From contig WANO01000059.1 of NCBI GenBank assembly GCA_015521765.1, positions 1-43,750 on the forward strand: a DNA stretch of 43,750 nucleotides, read 5' to 3'. The stretch is from Desulfurococcales archaeon (GTDB taxonomy: Archaea; Thermoproteota; Thermoprotei_A; Sulfolobales; AG1). Shown piece by piece: positions 19,395-29,253 of the stretch; position 1 is the stretch's first letter; every line of letters starts with the position of its first letter. The position numbers and the translations under genes were made by a program. The notes beneath the pieces were generated by a model. It made no database searches, was not told where the DNA came from, and was given only the letters and a program-made list of their open reading frames with translations.

Positions 19395-19495
19395 GGGCCC
19401 GTCGCCTAGCCTGGATAGGGCGCCGGCCTTCTAAGCAGAACAAAAACGCTGCGCGGGAAAGCCGGTGGTCCGGGGTTCGAATCCCCGCGGGCCCG
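19395..19495 (+). tRNA. tRNA-Arg(UCU) with a 26-nt intron at canonical position 37/38
   Basis: Acceptor GGGCCCG/CGGGCCC, anticodon stem CCGGC/GCCGG, loop CTTCTAA (anticodon TCT), T-arm CGGGG-TTCGAAT-CCCCG; intron agcagaacaaaaacgctgcgcgggaa; CCA not encoded. Confidence 0.92.
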
Positions 19496-19666
19496 CCTAG
19501 AGTTTTCAGACTTAGCTCAGTAATTCCGCTATAGTTTTATATATTTGTTGGGATCTAGGCCTCACATCTATATTTCTGGTGTTCTCTCTATCGATACGGT
19601 TTGATCTATATCTATATACACTTATATATTGTCTCTAACATGTAGATCATATTTGGGTGTATTATT

Positions 19667-20440
19667 ATAGATGATGATGAATGGTATAGGGATTTTTTCG
19701 ATAAGCTATACTATGAAACATATAGACATTTTCAGCATGAGGATAAAAACAGATTTGAGGCTGAATTCATTAGAAACTCTCTGGATCTCCCCGAGGGTTC
19801 AAGGATACTAGATCTTGGTTGCGGGTATGCCAGACACGCTGTCTATCTAGCTAAAATAGGTTACCAGGTTACTTGCGTTGATATTAGTGAGTATCTTTTG
19901 AATGTTGCGAGTTCGAGGATTAAGGAATTTGGTGTTGAGGATCGTGTCGAGATTGTTGCTAGAGATATGAGAGAGATTGATTATAGAGAGGAGTTCGATG
20001 GAGCATATATGTTTTTCACTACCTTCGGCTATTTTAGCGATCGAGAGAATATAGATGTAATAAACAGGCTTTCAAGAGCGTTAAGGGCTGGTGGCAGGGT
20101 TCTCATAGATCTATGGAATCCTGCGAGAACAATGCATATAGCATACGAGTATGGTGGACACGTCAATAGATGGTTTGAAGCTGGAGAATACATAGTTTTG
20201 GAGGATTCATCGCACGATGTCTTGAACGGTTTTGTTAGGGTTAAGAGGATCTATGTTGATAAAGAGTCTAGACGTATTGTTGCTGAAAGGGTTTTTAAGG
20301 TCAGGGTCTACATGCCCTGGGAGGTCAGAGAGATCTTTGAGGGGGCAAGCCTGAAGGTTCTTAGGTTTCTAGGAGACTATAGTGGGGGTGAATATAGCCC
20401 TTCAAGCGTGAGAATGATTGTTATTGGTGTTAAGACATAG
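19667..20440 (+). CDS. Class I SAM-dependent methyltransferase with no canonical start codon at the expected N-terminus
   Basis: ORF track starts at TTG 19898, but the same frame upstream encodes 'DDDEWYRDFFDKLYYETYRHF...LPEGSRILDLGCGYARHAVYLAKIGYQVTCVDIS', i.e. SAM motif I; upstream stop TAG at 19643; start drawn at ATA 19667 as a hypothesis. Confidence 0.75.
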   Translation: MDDDEWYRDFFDKLYYETYRHFQHEDKNRFEAEFIRNSLDLPEGSRILDLGCGYARHAVYLAKIGYQVTCVDISEYLLNVASSRIKEFGVEDRVEIVARDMREIDYREEFDGAYMFFTTFGYFSDRENIDVINRLSRALRAGGRVLIDLWNPARTMHIAYEYGGHVNRWFEAGEYIVLEDSSHDVLNGFVRVKRIYVDKESRRIVAERVFKVRVYMPWEVREIFEGASLKVLRFLGDYSGGEYSPSSVRMIVIGVKT

Positions 20441-20521
20441 ATCAGTTTTCTTTCTTGAATTAGTTAAGGGGAAAGTTAAAGAATATTAGGGTTGAACACT
20501 AACATCTAGGGTGAATTATAT

Positions 20522-21151
20522 ATGAAAAGATACGAGCTACCTCCACTCCCATACAGCTATAATGCTCTCGAGCCATACATTATAGAGGAGATCATGAGGC
20601 TCCACCACGATAAGCATCATCAAACATACGTTAATGGAGCCAACGCGGCTTTAGAGAAGATCGAGAAGCACCTCAAGGGAGAGGCACAGATAGATGTTAG
20701 AGCAGTGATGAGGGACTTCAGCTTCAACTATGCAGGGCATATAATGCACACAATATTCTGGCCAAATATGGCTCCTCCAGGCAAGGGCGGCGGGACCCCT
20801 GGCGGTGTTGTTGCCGACAAAATAAACCAGGCTTTCGGGAGCTTTGATAAGTTTAAGCAGCTGTTCACCTCGGTTTCGGCGACTGTCGAGGGTGTTGGCT
20901 GGGGCGTGCTTGCCTACGATCCTCTAACTGACGAGCTGAGAGTGCTGCAGGTCGAGAAGCACAACGTCCTAATGACGGCTGGGCTGATACCTATACTTGT
21001 TCTCGACGTGTGGGAGCACGCATACTATCTGCAGTACAAGAATAATAGGGCAAGCTATATAGAGAACTGGTGGAATGTGGTAAACTGGGATGATGTAGAG
21101 AAGAGATTGAATTCTGCTATAAACCACGGTAAGGCCTCCCTCAACCTATAA
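20522..21151 (+). CDS. sod: Superoxide dismutase (Fe/Mn family)
   Basis: 'YELPPLPYSYNALEPYI', 'HHDKHHQTYVNGAN', 'LDVWEHAYYLQYKNNRASYIENWWNVVNW'. Confidence 0.96.
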   Translation: MKRYELPPLPYSYNALEPYIIEEIMRLHHDKHHQTYVNGANAALEKIEKHLKGEAQIDVRAVMRDFSFNYAGHIMHTIFWPNMAPPGKGGGTPGGVVADKINQAFGSFDKFKQLFTSVSATVEGVGWGVLAYDPLTDELRVLQVEKHNVLMTAGLIPILVLDVWEHAYYLQYKNNRASYIENWWNVVNWDDVEKRLNSAINHGKASLNL

Positions 21152-21252
21152 TTTTTCCTATTTCCTCATCGTATCTCTCCCTACACCTCTAAAGATCCCG
21201 TACATCATATTTTAACCTCCCTAAGCAACACAATTCATTGGATGATGCTGGT

Positions 21253-21714
21253 ATGATTCTTATATTTATGCGTCACGGCAGAGCTGTAGACAGGTCTCTA
21301 GTTGATAGAGATGAGGATAGATGGCTTCTTCCTGAGGGTAGGGAGGAGATCGAGTTAGTGCTTAGGCATATAGATATCGGTGTCAAGAGAATATTCACTA
21401 GCCCCTATAGGAGGGCTAGAGAAACAGCCGAGGTTGTTTCGAGAATAGCTGGCGTAGATTTTGCTGTAAGCGACAATCTCGCGCCTGAGTCCCTAAATAT
21501 AGATTCGCTCAAGGAACTGAACCCTAGTGATGGAGACATGTTCATATCACACTCGCCATATATAGAGACGGTTATATCGGATCTTGTTGGGGGATGCAGA
21601 TTCAAGCTGAAGCCTGCAGGTGTGGCTATAGTTGATGTTGAAGAGGTAAAGCCTCTAGCTGGGCAGCTCGTGCTTCTGGTTAATCCTAACATGCTTGCTA
21701 GAACCCGATCTTGA
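21253..21714 (+). CDS. Histidine phosphatase superfamily (SixA-like)
   Basis: 'LIFMRHGRAVD' RHG motif, 'RIFTSPYRRARETAEVVS', 'DMFISHSPYIE'. Track start TTG 21238. Confidence 0.85.
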   Translation: MILIFMRHGRAVDRSLVDRDEDRWLLPEGREEIELVLRHIDIGVKRIFTSPYRRARETAEVVSRIAGVDFAVSDNLAPESLNIDSLKELNPSDGDMFISHSPYIETVISDLVGGCRFKLKPAGVAIVDVEEVKPLAGQLVLLVNPNMLARTRS

Positions 21715-21792
21715 TCTGCTGCGGATGTAGCAGGCGTAACGCTTATATATCGTTTTGCTTAGGTTTATTGTTGAGGGTTCGAATATGCGCCA

Positions 21793-22545
21793 ATGGATTT
21801 AGGCTCTAGGGATGGAGAGCTAGGAATATATATACCTATAGCCTATCCAAACCCCGAAACCTTTAGACGCGTTCTAGGAGAATCCTCCCAATATGTCGAT
21901 ATATTTGAGCTGGGTGTCCCCTCTAAGAAACCTATATATGATGGACCCTATATAAGGAGGATACATAGATCTCTGGTATCTAGCGGTGTGGATTATCTAA
22001 GTGTTGCTAGATCGATGAACAGGTCTTTAGATGGTGTAGATGTAGCTGTACTTGGCTACTATAGAGATCTGCTCGGGGATCGCTCTGGATTGTTCGATGA
22101 GCTGGCATCAACTATAGATAGCCTTAGATGTATCCTTATACCAGACCTACTTATCGAATATACAGACCACCTGGAGAACTATATCGATAAATCAAGCACC
22201 TATGGAATTGAAACATGCTTCTTCATATCATCTAAATTCCCCTATAGGCTTGTGTCTAGACTAGCAAAATACAGACCATACTTCATATACCTGGGGCTTC
22301 AAGCATCTACGGGCTCGGATCTTCCAATACATCTAGTAAGGAATATAGGGGTAGCCAGAAAGCTGATTGGCGAAGGGGTTAAGCTAGCTATAGGGTTTGG
22401 GATAAATAAGCCTGAAAAGCTCAGGAAGCTTCTAGCTAGCGGGGCAGATATAGCGTTCATAGGTACTGAGTTCCTTAGGAGGCTTTCTCAGGGTATCGAT
22501 TACGCGTTGGGTTTCATTAGATCTATGTATGAGGCATTGAGGTGA
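21793..22545 (+). CDS. trpA: Tryptophan synthase alpha chain
   Basis: 'DIFELGVPSKKPIYDGPYIRR', 'LAIGFGINKPEKLRKLLASGADIAFIGTEFL'. Confidence 0.88.
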   Translation: MDLGSRDGELGIYIPIAYPNPETFRRVLGESSQYVDIFELGVPSKKPIYDGPYIRRIHRSLVSSGVDYLSVARSMNRSLDGVDVAVLGYYRDLLGDRSGLFDELASTIDSLRCILIPDLLIEYTDHLENYIDKSSTYGIETCFFISSKFPYRLVSRLAKYRPYFIYLGLQASTGSDLPIHLVRNIGVARKLIGEGVKLAIGFGINKPEKLRKLLASGADIAFIGTEFLRRLSQGIDYALGFIRSMYEALR

Positions 22546-23846
22546 TCTCTTATTTGGTGCAGCACTCTAGGATTGATGAAAACACAGATATCGAGGTCCC
22601 CCGATACTGGTATAATATAGCTCCTGATCTACCTAAACCGCTACCTCCACCAATCGACCCGCTAGATGCTGATATATCCCTCATCAATAGGTTGAGGGAG
22701 CTTCTCCCGAGCGAGCTAATAGATCAGGAGTTCACATTCGAGAGATATATAGGTATCCCCAAGGAGGTTAGAGAGCTATATATAGAGATCGGTAGGCCAA
22801 CCCCGCTGGTTAGGGCATATAAGCTGGAGAAGAGTTTAGGGACGCCAGCAAAGATCTATTATAAGTTCGAGGGTGTTTTGGCTAGCGGGAGCCACAAGCT
22901 GAATACAGCTATTCCTCAGGCCTACTACAGCTATAGAGAGGGTTATAGCGAGCTGGTTACAGAAACAGGAGCTGGCCAGTGGGGCCTAGCTCTATCCATT
23001 GCGGGGAGCCTGTTTGGTGTGCCTTCAACGGTTTTCATGACTAGATCTAGCTATATATCCAAGGTTAAGAGGGTTGAGCTGATGAGGAAGCATGGAGCCA
23101 CAGTTATCCCTAGCCCCTCCAACATTACTAGGGTTGGTAGAGGTATCCTTGAAGATGAGCCTGATCACCCAGGATCGCTAGGAATAGCTATCAGTGAGGC
23201 CGTGGAATGGGTTATGGAAAAGCCTGAGTCCAGAAGATACCTCCCAGGCAGCGTTATGGAGTATGTGATTCTCCACCAAACAGTGATAGGGTTGGAGGCT
23301 ATAGAGCAGTTCAGGGCTATAGGTGAGTATCCAGACAAGATTATCGGGTGTGTTGGCGGAGGATCAAATCTAAGCGGGCTGGCCTACCCCTTCTACAGGG
23401 AGTATGTGGAGGGTAGGGCGAAGCTTCCAGAGATCATTGCTGTCGAGAGCTCACTTATCCCTAAAGCCAGTAGAGGTGAGTATAGGTATGAGCATCCAGA
23501 CGCCTATGGAGCGCTCCCCATGATAAAGATGTATACTGTGGGTAGACACTATAAACCCCCAGCCATAAAGGCTGCTGGATTAAGGTTCCATGGTCTGGCT
23601 TCAAGCCTATCACTTCTTATCCGTGAGGGTCTAGTTAGGGTTAGGGCATATGATCCCGATTCAGTCAGAGAGGCTGCAGAGCTGTTCTATCGATCCGAGG
23701 GAGTGTTGCCTGCGCCTGAGAGCTCACACGCTGTATTGGCTGCTATAGATGAGGCTCTAGAGGCTAAGAGAAGGGGTGAGGGTATCACTATACTGATCAA
23801 TTTGAGTGGGCACGGACTATATGACGAGGACTTCTTTAGGGGGTGA
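22542..23846 (+). CDS. trpB2: Tryptophan synthase beta chain, TrpB2 type
   Basis: 'GRPTPLVRAYKLEKSLGTPAKIYYKFEG..GSHKLNTA', 'ETGAGQWGLALS', 'GSLGIAISEAVEW', 'CVGGGSNLSGLAYPF'; long N-terminal TrpB2 form. Confidence 0.92.
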   Translation: MISYLVQHSRIDENTDIEVPRYWYNIAPDLPKPLPPPIDPLDADISLINRLRELLPSELIDQEFTFERYIGIPKEVRELYIEIGRPTPLVRAYKLEKSLGTPAKIYYKFEGVLASGSHKLNTAIPQAYYSYREGYSELVTETGAGQWGLALSIAGSLFGVPSTVFMTRSSYISKVKRVELMRKHGATVIPSPSNITRVGRGILEDEPDHPGSLGIAISEAVEWVMEKPESRRYLPGSVMEYVILHQTVIGLEAIEQFRAIGEYPDKIIGCVGGGSNLSGLAYPFYREYVEGRAKLPEIIAVESSLIPKASRGEYRYEHPDAYGALPMIKMYTVGRHYKPPAIKAAGLRFHGLASSLSLLIREGLVRVRAYDPDSVREAAELFYRSEGVLPAPESSHAVLAAIDEALEAKRRGEGITILINLSGHGLYDEDFFRG

Positions 23847-24875
23847 TTGGCTGTGAGGGAGTATATACATAAGCTTGCCGAGAGACAGGATCTTGAGGAG
23901 AACGAGGCCTATAGTGTATGTATGTCTATGCTTAAAGGATCCTACGACCCTGTGGAGGCGGCAGCCGTATTGGTTGGGCTAAGAGTTAAGGGTGAGGGCA
24001 TATCGGAGCTTAGGGGGTTCCTAAACGCTGTTCTAGATAATGCCTTAAGGATCAGTGTCTCTAGAAGGGTTATAGATATAGTGGGTACAGGGGGTGACGG
24101 CTTAAACACCGTTAATGTATCGACTTTGGCTTCGATAGTGGTTTCGTCCCTAGATCTTCCGGTGGCTAAACACGGTAATAAGGGGTTCTCAAGCATTATG
24201 GGTGCAGCAGACTTGATGCAGGCTCTGGGGTACCCGATTGATATGCCTCCAGAGAAGTCAGCCGAATTGATTGATGCTGTAGGATACGCCTTCCTCTTTG
24301 CTCCTATATACCATAGGGCCCTCAGGAATGTTGCAGAGATCAGGAGGAAGCTTGGTGTGAGAACAATATTTAATCTGGTTGGGCCTATAGCTAATCCTGC
24401 TGACCCACAGATCCAGGTTATAGGAACGTCGAATAGAGAGATCCAGGACAAGTTTTCACAACTCCTTAGCGAGAGACCAGGGGATAGAAGAGTTGCAATA
24501 GTTAATGGCTACCCAGGTATGGATGAGGTTTCTCCCTCGGGGCCAACTAGGGTTATCTTTGTATCCGGTGAAGGTGTAGATGAGGCAATTATTGAGCCTC
24601 GGGATTTCGGTTTCGATAGCATACCTCTTCACAGGATTACTGGATCATCCAGAGAGGAGCTTCTATCTAAAGCTATAGACGGTTTGAGAGGTGTTGATCC
24701 ATATGTCTCAGTATTTATAGCCATGAATGCTGGCGTCGCTCTTTATCTTGCTGAGTACTCCAGATCTATAGTCGATGGCTACCACACAGCTTTGAACCAG
24801 ATCAAGTCTGGTAAGGCGTGGAAGAAGCTTAATGATATAGTGAGCTACTCCAGAGAGATGATGCGCCATGGCTAA
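23847..24875 (+). CDS. trpD: Anthranilate phosphoribosyltransferase
   Basis: 'DIVGTGGDGLNTVNVSTLAS', 'KHGNKGFSSIMGAADLMQALG', 'TIFNLVGPIANPA'. Confidence 0.95.
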   Translation: MAVREYIHKLAERQDLEENEAYSVCMSMLKGSYDPVEAAAVLVGLRVKGEGISELRGFLNAVLDNALRISVSRRVIDIVGTGGDGLNTVNVSTLASIVVSSLDLPVAKHGNKGFSSIMGAADLMQALGYPIDMPPEKSAELIDAVGYAFLFAPIYHRALRNVAEIRRKLGVRTIFNLVGPIANPADPQIQVIGTSNREIQDKFSQLLSERPGDRRVAIVNGYPGMDEVSPSGPTRVIFVSGEGVDEAIIEPRDFGFDSIPLHRITGSSREELLSKAIDGLRGVDPYVSVFIAMNAGVALYLAEYSRSIVDGYHTALNQIKSGKAWKKLNDIVSYSREMMRHG

Positions 24876-25512
24876 GGTAAAGATATGTGGAATCAGTAAC
24901 GTCGCAAATGCAGAGCTAGCCGAGAAGCTGGGTGCTGATTACGTGGGATTCGTGCTTGATGATTCTTCTCCTAGGGGTGTTGATCTGGCTAAGGCCTCAG
25001 AGATTAGCGGTGTTCTATCTAGATCTTCACCCGTAGCTGTAGTAACCAGGAAGACGTCGAGAGCGATTAATGCTGATGCGATCAGCGAGGTTGCGAGGGT
25101 TGTCCAGATACATAGTGGGTTGGTGACAGAGGCTGATGTTCTAAAATATGTTGAGGTGGGTGTGAGGATTATACCTGTATATATCTATAGGGAGGGTTTC
25201 ACTGATCTATCAAGGTTTATCGGGATTGCTAGGTTATTCAGTAGACATATAGAATTCATCCTGATTGATGCTCCCAAAAGCGTTAATAGAAGGTATAGCT
25301 ATAATCTGAAGCTCCCTATAGAGGTATACAGGTACTTCTGTAGCTCTATTAGGCCCTGTGGCGTTGCTGGTGGTATAGACGATAGCAATGTCTATGTCTT
25401 TAGAGGCGTTAAACCTGATCTTATTGATGTGAGTAGTGGTATCGAGATTTCTCCAGGTATAAAAGATCCGGTTAAAATGAGAAGGATTATAGAGGTGGCT
25501 AAAGCTGTATAG
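24868..25512 (+). CDS. trpF: Phosphoribosylanthranilate isomerase
   Basis: 'VKICGISNVANAELAEKLGADYVGFV', 'VAGGIDDSNV', 'IDVSSGIEISPGIKDPVKM'. Confidence 0.92.
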   Translation: MAKVKICGISNVANAELAEKLGADYVGFVLDDSSPRGVDLAKASEISGVLSRSSPVAVVTRKTSRAINADAISEVARVVQIHSGLVTEADVLKYVEVGVRIIPVYIYREGFTDLSRFIGIARLFSRHIEFILIDAPKSVNRRYSYNLKLPIEVYRYFCSSIRPCGVAGGIDDSNVYVFRGVKPDLIDVSSGIEISPGIKDPVKMRRIIEVAKAV

Positions 25513-25522
25513 AGTTTCAAGC

Positions 25523-26881
25523 GTGGCCTATAGGATCCCTGACATATCATCTCTCATAGCTAAGATCCCAATACTCAAGAAACAGGGTTTAGTCCGTGAT
25601 ATAGCTATTTACTATTCAAGGAGCAGCGGTAACCATAGAGACTCTTGTGGCAACCTGATTATTGGTTTGGATTCTGAACTAAAGTATGTGCTGGGTCCCG
25701 ACGGTAGTCCCCATGTTTATGATGGGGATCTGGAGGTTTACGGTGATCCCTTCATAGACTTAAGATCTATAGCGTTTAAGGCATCAGGATTCAATAGATA
25801 TACTCCAGCATTGGGGTATGTCTCATATGAGTCCCTAGTATATAGTGAGCCCAGCCTAAAGAACAAGATACCATCAACAAGTGAGCCTCTAGCTATCTAT
25901 TTAATTCCAAAGATAGCTATAGAATACAACACCTGCACGGGCGGTGTCAGAATCGTGTATAGACATGGATGCTCGGACCATTTAAATAGGATCATGCTGG
26001 CTTTAGCGTCTCAGGAAGCAGGCTACGATCCAATCGAGGTCAAGCTAGTTAGACAGTCGCACTCTAGGTATGAGTTTATGGATATGGTTGAGAGGGCTAA
26101 AGAAAGGATCGTTGATGGCGAGATCTTTCAGATAGTGCTCTCAAGATTCAAGCTATATAGCTTCAAGGGTGATTTAGGTGTTTTACTGCTTAGGTTATCG
26201 TACCTTATGGATCACCTAATGTATCTCTACTATATCGATGTGGATTCCTACACCATAATTGGGGCTAGTCCAGAAACCCTGGTTAGAGGATACGGAAAGG
26301 TTGTTGAAACATACCCCATAGCTGGAACCCGTAGAAGGATTAGAAATCTAGAGAGTAGGATCTATAGACAGCTCGTATCGGACCCCAAAGAGAGAGCTGA
26401 GCACATGATGCTTGTTGATCTTGCGAGAAACGATCTGGGAAGAATAGCTGTTGCTGGAAGCGTTAGGGTCGAGAAACTGATGTATCCTCAGATACTGCCT
26501 AATGTGATCCATATAGTATCGAAGGTTGTTGGAAGGCTGCCTAAAAGCGATCTTTTGTTCGAGGCATTCAGACATCTCTTTCCAGCTGGAACAGTTACTG
26601 GAGCACCGAAACCTAGAGCCATGTATCTTATCGGCGAGTTTGAGAGGCATCCAAGAGGCGTCTATGCTGGGGCTGTGGGCTATGCGAGGAGAGATTATAT
26701 TGATTTCGCGATCGCCATCCGGACAGCTGTTGCGAAGGATGGCATCTTGAGGCTTCAGGCGGGTGCCGGTATAGTGTATGATTCGAAGCCTGGGCTCGAG
26801 TATTTGGAGACCGAGAATAAGATGAGGATTATTGAGAAGCTTCTGGGGGGTGGATCTATATATGAGGATAGCGTTAATTGA
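25523..26881 (+). CDS. trpE: Anthranilate synthase component I
   Basis: 'GEIFQIVLSRF', 'IIGASPETLVR', 'PIAGTRRR', 'ERAEHMMLVDLARNDLGRIA', 'LFPAGTVTGAPKPRAM'. Confidence 0.94.
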   Translation: MAYRIPDISSLIAKIPILKKQGLVRDIAIYYSRSSGNHRDSCGNLIIGLDSELKYVLGPDGSPHVYDGDLEVYGDPFIDLRSIAFKASGFNRYTPALGYVSYESLVYSEPSLKNKIPSTSEPLAIYLIPKIAIEYNTCTGGVRIVYRHGCSDHLNRIMLALASQEAGYDPIEVKLVRQSHSRYEFMDMVERAKERIVDGEIFQIVLSRFKLYSFKGDLGVLLLRLSYLMDHLMYLYYIDVDSYTIIGASPETLVRGYGKVVETYPIAGTRRRIRNLESRIYRQLVSDPKERAEHMMLVDLARNDLGRIAVAGSVRVEKLMYPQILPNVIHIVSKVVGRLPKSDLLFEAFRHLFPAGTVTGAPKPRAMYLIGEFERHPRGVYAGAVGYARRDYIDFAIAIRTAVAKDGILRLQAGAGIVYDSKPGLEYLETENKMRIIEKLLGGGSIYEDSVN

Positions 26882-27446
26882 CAACTATGACAGCTTTGTA
26901 TATAATATACTCCAGATGATTAAGAGTGTTGCTAACGTCGATATAGAGGTCTATAGGAACGATGAGATCGATCCGGAAAAGCTGGCCAATAGAGATCCAG
27001 ACGCGATAATAATCTCGCCCGGGCCAGGAAACCCAGCTAACCCCAATGATGTGGGTTACAGCATAGATATAGTAAAGGTGTTTTACCGCATAAAGCCTAT
27101 ACTGGGTGTGTGTCTTGGGCATCAGATTATTGGTTACGTCTTTGGTTCCGGGATCAGGAGGGCCTCAAGGATCTATCACGGAAAGACAAGCTTGATCAAG
27201 CACTTCAACGGCCCCTTATATAGGTATGTACCGAGGGTTTTCAGGGCTATGAGATATCATAGCCTAGTCATACATAACCCTCCAAGAGACCTTGTTGTCG
27301 ATGCTGTAAGCCTTGATGATGGAGAGATTATGGGTGTCCACCACTATAGGTATCCTGTATACGGTGTTCAGTACCACCCAGAGAGTATAGGCACGGATCT
27401 GGGTAAAAGGATACTTAAGACCTTCATAGAGATCGCGAAGAGGTGA
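26862..27446 (+). CDS. trpG: Anthranilate synthase component II (glutamine amidotransferase)
   Basis: 'IALIDNYDSFVYN', 'IISPGPGNP', 'GVCLGHQIIGYVFG', 'GVQYHPESIGT'. Track start 26832. Confidence 0.95.
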   Translation: MRIALIDNYDSFVYNILQMIKSVANVDIEVYRNDEIDPEKLANRDPDAIIISPGPGNPANPNDVGYSIDIVKVFYRIKPILGVCLGHQIIGYVFGSGIRRASRIYHGKTSLIKHFNGPLYRYVPRVFRAMRYHSLVIHNPPRDLVVDAVSLDDGEIMGVHHYRYPVYGVQYHPESIGTDLGKRILKTFIEIAKR

Positions 27447-28258
27447 TGCGTCTGAAAAGCTTCATAGCTGAACATAAGGAGTGGTATAGGAGCAAGGGGA
27501 TTCTAGAGCTACTGTCGAGGAGGAATAATTGCTTTATCTCTAACGGCGTGATGCACAGCTACTGGGAGAGGTTGTCTGACGCCATAGCTAGGGATAGAGT
27601 GAGGGGGAGAAAAACCATTATAGCCGAATATAAGAGGGCTTCACCATTAGAGATTATAAATCTACACTTACCCCTGAGAGACTTCTACCATGATGTAGCT
27701 GAACATGTATCTGCCTTCTCTATTCTGGTAGACCATATATGGTTTATGGGGTCCCCAACGGATATAGCTAGCTTGAGAACGCTTGGGTGGAAAGGGCCTG
27801 TATTGGCCAAGGGTTTTGTGTTCTATAGGGAGCAGATAGATCTCTATAGATCGTGTGGCGCATCAGCTGTGCTACTAATATATAGGGCTCTCGACCAGCA
27901 TGAGCTCGATCAGCTATACAGCTATGCCCTAGCCACAGGTATAGAGCCCCTGGTCGAGGTTAATACCCTGGGCGAGGCTCTAGAGGCTATAAATAGGCTT
28001 GAGCCCAGAATTCTAGGTGTCAATTCTAGGAATCTGGATTCCCTCGAGATCGATAGGGATCTCATGCTCTCTATCGTTAGCCGTATAAAGAGGGAGTATC
28101 CAGACATATATATAGTTGCTGAAAGCGGTGTTAGAAGCGTTGATGACCTCAAGAGATATATCGAGTCAGACGCTGATTCCCTGCTTATAGGAACGGCCCT
28201 CATGAGACCTGGAAGCTTTAGGGCCTCTATGCTGGATGCAATCTCTAGGTATAGCTGA
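27443..28258 (+). CDS. trpC: Indole-3-glycerol phosphate synthase
   Basis: 'IIAEYKRASPLEIINL', 'VLAKGFVFYREQIDLYRSCGASAVLLI', 'ILGVNSRNLDSLEID', 'AESGVRSVDDL'. Confidence 0.94.
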   Translation: MMRLKSFIAEHKEWYRSKGILELLSRRNNCFISNGVMHSYWERLSDAIARDRVRGRKTIIAEYKRASPLEIINLHLPLRDFYHDVAEHVSAFSILVDHIWFMGSPTDIASLRTLGWKGPVLAKGFVFYREQIDLYRSCGASAVLLIYRALDQHELDQLYSYALATGIEPLVEVNTLGEALEAINRLEPRILGVNSRNLDSLEIDRDLMLSIVSRIKREYPDIYIVAESGVRSVDDLKRYIESDADSLLIGTALMRPGSFRASMLDAISRYS

Positions 28259-28482
28259 CCTACTTAAGCTTTTAGTTCGCTACATGGATTAACAAATTAT
28301 GGGTGCGATGAAGAGGGTTAAAAGCGATGATCAGTGATTAACGCCCAGTGACTGAGCGTCCCACCCGGTATGTGCGAGTTGGAGCTGGAATTAATATTTG
28401 GTTATTGCCTGGGTAATTACCTCGTTGACCTCCTCTTAGTGGCTTGGGTGTTTTTCAACATCAATAATGCTTATAAGCATAG

Positions 28483-29223
28483 ATGAAGGAGAGCTTTATC
28501 TTCGAGGTAGATATGATGGTTCAAGTGGAAGATGTAGAGAAGTTTCTAGGATCAGAAGTGAGGGATCCATACGGAAGGGTTGTTGGAGTATTTGTCTCAT
28601 TCTACTCTGAAGTTGACGGCAATGTTACGGGTATAGAGCTGGTTAGGGGGGATGGTGCACCGATATATGTTGCTGGTGACAGGCTTGAGGTGACTCCAGA
28701 CACCCTGATAGTTATTCCGGAGTGGAGGATCGAGGCTGTTAGGGTGGAGAAGCAGCTTGACCGTGCTAGGAAGAGGGCTAGAGCTATAGAGGATCTATAC
28801 TCGAGCAAGGAGATAAATGTCCAGACATACGAGGAGATGAAGAAGAATATCGAGGTGACCATAAACAAGCTGAAGGAGAAGGCTAAGAACGTTAAGAACT
28901 TCCTCAGGAAGAGGCTCAACACGATCGAGGACGAGATACTGCATATAGATAAGGCCATAAACTACCTTAAGCTGGGGTACACCTCCGGCGAGGTCGTTGA
29001 GTCGAGATTCAAGACCGCTATAGACTCCCTGAGGTCGTCGAAGAACAGGTATGTTGAGGAGAAGAAGGATATTGAGAAGCATATAGAGCTTCTTGAGAAG
29101 CTCGAGAACGATGTTGGGTTAGCCCAGAAGATTGAGACTGTTGTTGAGCAGGCACAGCAGGCCCAGAGCCAGGAGAATGTTGCTGAGGCGCAGAAGCCTA
29201 TAGATGTTAGGGTTATAACTTAG
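28483..29223 (+). CDS. cdvA: CdvA, crenarchaeal cell division protein (PRC-barrel plus coiled coil)
   Basis: N-terminal 'FLGSEVRDPYGRVVGVFVSFYSEVDGNVTGIELVRGDG' PRC-like domain followed by a long coiled coil; directly upstream of cdvB/cdvC. Confidence 0.92.
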   Translation: MKESFIFEVDMMVQVEDVEKFLGSEVRDPYGRVVGVFVSFYSEVDGNVTGIELVRGDGAPIYVAGDRLEVTPDTLIVIPEWRIEAVRVEKQLDRARKRARAIEDLYSSKEINVQTYEEMKKNIEVTINKLKEKAKNVKNFLRKRLNTIEDEILHIDKAINYLKLGYTSGEVVESRFKTAIDSLRSSKNRYVEEKKDIEKHIELLEKLENDVGLAQKIETVVEQAQQAQSQENVAEAQKPIDVRVIT

Positions 29224-29253
29224 AGTATGCATTGATACACCTCGCAGTCTGAG

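Noticed and set aside
19671-19700. Methyltransferase starting at ATG 19671 followed by -1 slippage at TTTTTT (19692-19698)
   Set aside because: The alternative frame DDDEWYRDFFDKLYYETY upstream of the T-run already matches methyltransferase N-termini, so slippage there is unnecessary.
26348-26884. 178-aa minus-strand ORF
   Set aside because: Antisense to trpE; no family features.
28295-28365. Possible C/D box sRNA (two GCGATGA and one CTGA upstream of cdvA)
   Set aside because: C boxes deviate at position 2, no D' box, and spacing is wrong for an archaeal C/D sRNA.
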